Positions 60,699 to 64,000 of a stretch of DNA of 64,000 bases are shown here, in pieces. The first letter of the stretch is position 1; each line of letters opens with the position of its first letter. The notes under the pieces were generated by a model. That model had not been told where the DNA came from. It made no database searches and saw only the letters and a list, made by a program, of their open reading frames with translations. The stretch lies in contig CAVQGM010000002.1 of the NCBI GenBank assembly GCA_963712065.1, positions 1,948,219 through 2,012,218 of the forward strand, given 5' to 3'. The position numbers were made by a program, and so were the translations under genes. This DNA comes from CAVQGM01 sp963712065 (GTDB lineage Bacteria > Actinomycetota > Acidimicrobiia > Acidimicrobiales > Acidimicrobilacustridaceae).

Positions 60699-61131
60699 GT
60701 CGGTCCTCTCCGTGATCCAACCGCTGCTGTACGGGTCGATCCTGCCACGTTGTCGGGTCGGAGGAAGCCGCGGATCCCGGCCGCATCGCGCTACAGCAGG
60801 AACCGTCGCCGAGCAGTTGGGCGAGCCGCCCGAGGTCTCCCAGCCTCGTCGACTCCAGGCCGTCCGGCGGGCCAGCCGCTTGGTGGGCGAGATGGGCGAT
60901 CGGTTGAGTCGAGGGAACACGAGCTGTCGAAGAAACCCTCGTACCCGGGCGAGGTGGCCACCGACCGTCGAACCGCTCCCGTGGTGAACGTAGACCGTTG
61001 GCGGGCCAAACGCCCGACCAGATCGCCTGCCCGTGCTCTGGCGGCTCTGGCCGCTGCCGCGGATGATTCACACCAGGGTCAATCGGGTGAGACGTCCAAT
61101 CCCTGGCTGCCCATCTTCACGAGGAAGCCGG
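60699..61131. other. Intergenic stretch, no gene recognised
   Basis: 433 nt. Both strands were read. The best plus-strand frame (near 60805-60945, 'EQLGEPPEVSQPRRLQAVRRASRLVGEMGDRLS') could be a helical remnant but has no start or known family. No promoter, repeat or RNA structure is evident. Confidence 0.4.
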
Positions 61132-61515
61132 TCATCGCCCGGAAGAGTCGGCCTTTGATGCCTGGGACTTCGACGCGATCTGGTGCAGCAGCGCCAGCTT
61201 GTCGTGATAGGAGCGCATCTTGACGATCAGCCCTTGGTCGTCGACCTCGATGATGATGACGGAGGGTTCGTCGTACGGGATCCCGTCGGCCATGAGGTGC
61301 ACGACGCGTTCGTACGCAGCCACATGATCCGCAGTGACAACCCGCATGCCGCTCAAGTCCACCGTGGCCGTGGGCGACAGCTCGAAGTCCCACTCCAGAA
61401 CCTTGCGGAGCTTCTCCTTGCCCCGGAACGTGTCGCCTGCATCGGTCAGCTCGGCGTCGTCGGCGAAGAGTGCCATCATCCCGTCGATGTCACCCGCCAC
61501 GTAGCGCTCGTTCAC
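61132..61515 (-). CDS. SnoaL-like/NTF2-fold protein
   Basis: 127 aa counted from GTG at 61515. 'MMALFADDAELTDAGDTFRGKEKLRKVLEWDFELSPTATVDLSGMRVVTADHVAAYERVVHLMADGIPYDEPSVIIIEVDDQGLIVKMRSYHD' is the NTF2 fold. The usual N-terminal helix seems to continue upstream (DNTLVELVDRVNERY), but no ATG, GTG or TTG is visible there, so the true start is unclear or the N-terminus is truncated. Function unknown. Confidence 0.7.
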   Translation of the reverse strand: MNERYVAGDIDGMMALFADDAELTDAGDTFRGKEKLRKVLEWDFELSPTATVDLSGMRVVTADHVAAYERVVHLMADGIPYDEPSVIIIEVDDQGLIVKMRSYHDKLALLHQIASKSQASKADSSGR

Positions 61516-61740
61516 GCGGTCGACGAGCTCGACGAGCGTGTTGTCCTGGGTGCCGCTCTGATCGACGACGACATCGAGATCACTTTGCCGGGCAACCTCT
61601 TGGCGGAGGTCGAGGCCCTGCTCGACAGCTCCCAGGGGAGGACTGCACCGGGGGTGGTCTCGACCAACGGGGACAATCGGGTGGACACCCCATCTATGCT
61701 GCGAGCCGCAGCGGGCCCGAGCCGAACGACGCGGTCTGGC

Positions 61741-61746
61741 TAGGAT
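61741..61746 (+). promoter_or_regulatory. -10 box of leaderless promoter
   Basis: TAGGAT, 6 nt before the GTG at 61753. Confidence 0.5.
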
Positions 61747-61752
61747 GGCGCC

Positions 61753-62346
61753 GTGGGCGAGATGCCACCGCCGCCACCTCCGTACCAGGGAGGGCCGACG
61801 CCCCCGGCGGGCGGCGCACCTCCGCCGCCGGTGACGCCGGCCCCTCCGGCGAAGCAGGGGTCGAACCGGGGATGCATGATCGCCCTCGTTGTGCTCTTGA
61901 TCGTGGGGCTGATGGCCGGTGCCGCAGCCGTCGTCGGGGTCGTCTTCGTGGGCCGGGCCGTCGACGACGCCGTCGACGAGGCCACCGGCGGACAGGGGAT
62001 CGGCGGCGTGTTCGGCGGAGAGTGCGCCGAGTTCCAGATGGCCTACCTGTCGATCGGCTTCAGCGGGATGCTCGGCGCCGGCGTGGACGAGGCCCAGCGG
62101 GAGGAGATCGACGCCCAGCTCGGCGAGCTCGAGCAGCTCGTCCCCGCCGAGATCGAGGACGACTTCGCCGTGGTGTCGAACGCGCTCCGCGAGGCGATGG
62201 CCGTCGGTACCGGCGGCGCGGGGTTCGTGGGAGGGGTCGAACCCTCCGAGGAGGCGCAGGAGGAGGCGACGGCGATCCTCGAAGACCCCGAGGTCGTGGC
62301 CGCCCAGGAGAACATCAACGTCTGGGTGGAGCGCAACTGCGCCTGA
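61753..62346 (+). CDS. Single-pass membrane protein with Pro-rich N-terminus
   Basis: 197 aa from GTG at 61753. Residues 1-36 are Pro/Gly-rich, then one membrane helix (MIALVVLLIVGLMAGAAAVVGVVFV), then an acidic extracytoplasmic domain with a Cys near its start (CAEFQMAY) and one at the end (ERNCA) that could form a disulphide. This layout, a Pro-rich tail and one helix, is common in actinobacterial cell-envelope proteins. Function unknown. Confidence 0.78.
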   Translation: MGEMPPPPPPYQGGPTPPAGGAPPPPVTPAPPAKQGSNRGCMIALVVLLIVGLMAGAAAVVGVVFVGRAVDDAVDEATGGQGIGGVFGGECAEFQMAYLSIGFSGMLGAGVDEAQREEIDAQLGELEQLVPAEIEDDFAVVSNALREAMAVGTGGAGFVGGVEPSEEAQEEATAILEDPEVVAAQENINVWVERNCA

Positions 62347-62407
62347 CCGTCACGCCTCGCCACCCCAGGCGCGCGGTGGTCGCTCGCCGAAGACCGCACA
62401 TCGTGGT

Positions 62408-62950
62408 TCATGACGTCGCTGCCGACGTTCCGCCACGGTCGCGGCGGGTGAGGGCGTAGAGCACCAGGCCGATCGCAAGCAACGCTGCGACCCGCACGAG
62501 CAACCCAACGCCCCCGACGACGACGGCGTCGACCAGCAGGACGAGGCTGCCGATCGCGCCGACCGCCGGGACCGCGGCCGGGGCGCCCCGCCGACGGTCG
62601 GCGGGATGCCACAAGCCCGCCGTTCGTCGGCGCAGCACGAGCACGGTCACGTTCACCGTGGCGAACACGGCGAGGAGCAGGACGACGGTGGTGTCGGCCA
62701 GATCCCGGACGCCGCCGGTGGTCGCCAGTGCCGTCGTGACCACGGCGACACCGAGGATCGCCGGCCCGGGGATGCGCCACCGTCCGATCCGCCCCAGCAG
62801 CGACGGGATCGATCGCTGCTCGGCGAGCCCGTACACCTGGCGGGACGCGGTGGTGATGGCGATGAGCGCGGTGTTGGCCACCGCGACCAGTGCGATGGCG
62901 GCGAAGGCACGATCGGTCACCGGGAACGGTCCGGCTGCAGCACGTCTGCT
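62408..62950 (-). pseudogene. Amino acid permease, C-terminal remnant
   Basis: 'DRAFAAIALVAVANTALIAITTASRQVYGLAEQRSIPSLLGRIG' is the APC-family TM8 loop region, with about five further helices to the end. The first two-thirds (some 270 residues) are missing. Upstream of about 62950 the frame has no similarity. A start at 63052 is therefore not believed. It is a truncated transporter. Confidence 0.75.
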
Positions 62951-63081
62951 CGAGGTGGGCGGGATCGCTCCAAGATCGAGCGATGAGCCGGCGGTCACCG
63001 CCGATACCGTCACCTCAGCAACCGAACAGTGGCCCCGGCGGTGCGCCAACACCCCGGGGCCTGGCCGGAACCCCTAGGAGG

Positions 63082-63180
63082 TCCCGACCGAAGACCGTCC
63101 GGTACCTCCACACGATCCTGCACAAGGCACTCGGGGACGCCGTCGACGCCGACCTCCTCCGCACGAACCCGGCCGGGAAG
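63082..63180 (+). mobile_element. Tyrosine-integrase fragment
   Basis: A 33-codon scrap, 'RPKTVRYLHTILHKALGDAVDADLLRTNPAGK', has the SAM-like core-binding domain pattern of phage-type integrases, which ends with 'NPA'. No catalytic R..H-x-x-R..Y residues are present. The fragment ends exactly where the nuclease remnant on the other strand begins. Confidence 0.7.
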
Positions 63181-63512
63181 GGCTGCCAGTACTCGACGAG
63201 GGTGCGTTGGGCGGCGAGCTGGTCGGCGATCACCGTCCTGCCCTGGCGGGCGTACACCTTGGCCTCGACGGCGCGGAGCCAGTCGGGCCCCACGACCACG
63301 ACGTCGGGGGTGTCCCGGCCGCCTTCGTAGTCGGTCCAGTCGCCGGTCCGGTCGTTCCACGTCGACTCGGCGAAGCCGTACTCGATGAGGAACTGGATCG
63401 TCTCGGACCGAGCCGAACGAACGGCCTCGACGACCGGGGCCAGCATCCCGCACACCGACAGGAACGCCGGCAAACGGACGAAATCGTCGGACGCCACGAG
63501 CAACGGGAGCAC
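63175..63512 (-). pseudogene. PD-(D/E)XK nuclease-like protein, 3' truncated
   Basis: From GTG at 63512. 'SETIQFLIEYGFAESTWNDRTGDWTDYEGGRDTPDVVVVGPDWLRAVEAKVYARQGRTVIADQLAAQRTLVEYWQPFPAG' has Asp (TPDVVVV) and ExK (VEAKVY), the nuclease core. After PAG it meets the integrase scrap at about 63180 and continues as nonsense. The frame upstream of 63512 lacks a start, so the N-terminus may also be lost. Confidence 0.6.
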
Positions 63513-63581
63513 CGTGCCGGTGAAGAACCGCTCCTTGCGGTTAACGGGAGGTGGCCTGCGATCTCGAGCCCGTCCACGTCG

Positions 63582-63866
63582 TCAGCCACGGTTCCCGCTC
63601 CGCGTTCGCTCCGCCTCGACGACCAGCGGCGCCGGCCATTGATCGACCGGCACCTCGCCTGCCTCGATCGCTCGGAGTTGGGATTCGTCGACCCCCAACC
63701 GCCGGGCGAAGTCGCGGCGACGCTCGTGGTGGAGTCCTCGAGCGGCGAGCGCAGCGGCCGCGGATCGGGGGTGGGGTGCACCCTCTGCCCGCAGCCGCTC
63801 CGCCAGCCGCTCGCAGAACACGCTCACGTCGGTCGTCCAGGTCGACCGCCGGGTCGCCGGGCTCAT
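63582..63866 (-). CDS. Small protein with a helix-turn-helix-like segment
   Basis: 94 aa from ATG at 63866, 4-nt ATGA overlap with the upstream gene. 'LHHERRRDFARRLGVDESQLRAIEAGEVPVDQWPAP' has the spacing of an XRE-type HTH (A..LGV....L..IE.G). The function is unknown. It could regulate the neighbouring operon. Confidence 0.65.
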   Translation of the reverse strand: MSPATRRSTWTTDVSVFCERLAERLRAEGAPHPRSAAAALAARGLHHERRRDFARRLGVDESQLRAIEAGEVPVDQWPAPLVVEAERTRSGNRG

Positions 63867-64000
63867 GCCGCCATCACCGGCGAACGCCGGTCGCTCGGTG
63901 CCGAGCGCCTTCCCGTGATCCAGGCCAGGTCGGACAGCGGCGCGAACTCGTCGTCGGTCGCCGCCAGGGCGGCCAGCCGCTGACGCATCCGCCGGTCGAT
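63863..64000 (-). CDS. Unknown protein, C-terminal part only
   Basis: 46 codons open from the window edge to TGA at 63863-63865. It ends 'MRQRLAALAATDDEFAPLSDLAWITGRRSAPSDRRSPVMAA'. It overlaps the next gene by 4 nt. Too short to identify. Confidence 0.55.
   Translation of the reverse strand: MDRRMRQRLAALAATDDEFAPLSDLAWITGRRSAPSDRRSPVMAA

Overview
The window is very GC-rich (around 70% by eye), gene-dense DNA with many GTG starts, 4-bp ATGA/GTGA gene overlaps and no rRNA, tRNA or CRISPR that I could find. The gene set points to a high-GC actinobacterium: a deazaflavin (F420)-type nitroreductase, two wax ester synthase/diacylglycerol acyltransferases, DUF1876 and CBS-DUF1918 proteins, a TIGR03086/mycothiol-type DinB protein, alpha/beta-hydrolase-cyclase fusions, a DUF222-HNH (13E12-type) protein and a group 3b [NiFe] hydrogenase. 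Acidimicrobiia is my best guess for the class, but this is inference, not proof.

Layout. 0-12.9 kb: F420-type oxidoreductase, MFS drug exporter, SDR, RecQ with a phosphoribosyltransferase tail, a divergent MarR/aminoglycoside-phosphotransferase-like pair sharing a palindrome, a coupled FAD-oxidase/PPOX operon, a diiron ferritin-like oxygenase, dienelactone hydrolase and beta-lactamase-like esterase. 12.9-14.1 kb: a lipoprotein made of seven PLL/DUF346 propeller blades. 14.3-21.5 kb: saccharopine-dehydrogenase-like protein, then a lipid/stress block (two WS/DGATs, CBS-DUF1918, DUF1876, alpha/beta hydrolase) and a CapA-type phosphoesterase. 21.6-31.3 kb: epimerase, a hydrolase-adenylate cyclase, then a nine-gene hydrogenase operon (diaphorase/electron-transfer beta and gamma, cNMP-binding protein, small and large subunits, maturation protease, HypC, EamA transporter, DUF6390). 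31.3-41.6 kb: cation antiporter, sulfatase, SDR, HNH protein, P450, several small enzymes and a Coq4-like protein.

41.6-63.5 kb is different: intact genes (GNAT, SnoaL-like proteins, two secreted unknown proteins, methyltransferases, a PhoX-type Tat lipoprotein, a two-RCK potassium channel, a second hydrolase-cyclase) alternate with broken pieces: a rearranged copy of the local P450, a GH30 glycosidase split in two around a PEP-synthase fragment and a membrane protein gene, frameshifted SpoIIAA-like and VOC genes, a truncated methyltransferase, an FAD-oxidoreductase head with an in-frame stop, a permease tail, a tyrosine-integrase scrap and a truncated PD-(D/E)XK nuclease. The region looks like a rearrangement or decay zone.

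Two threads tie genes together. First, many starts sit 6-7 nt downstream of a TAnnnT -10 box with no room for a leader, so leaderless mRNAs are probably common. Second, a cyclase gene sits directly upstream of a hydrogenase operon whose second gene is a cyclic-nucleotide-binding protein, which suggests, without proving it, cAMP input into hydrogen metabolism.
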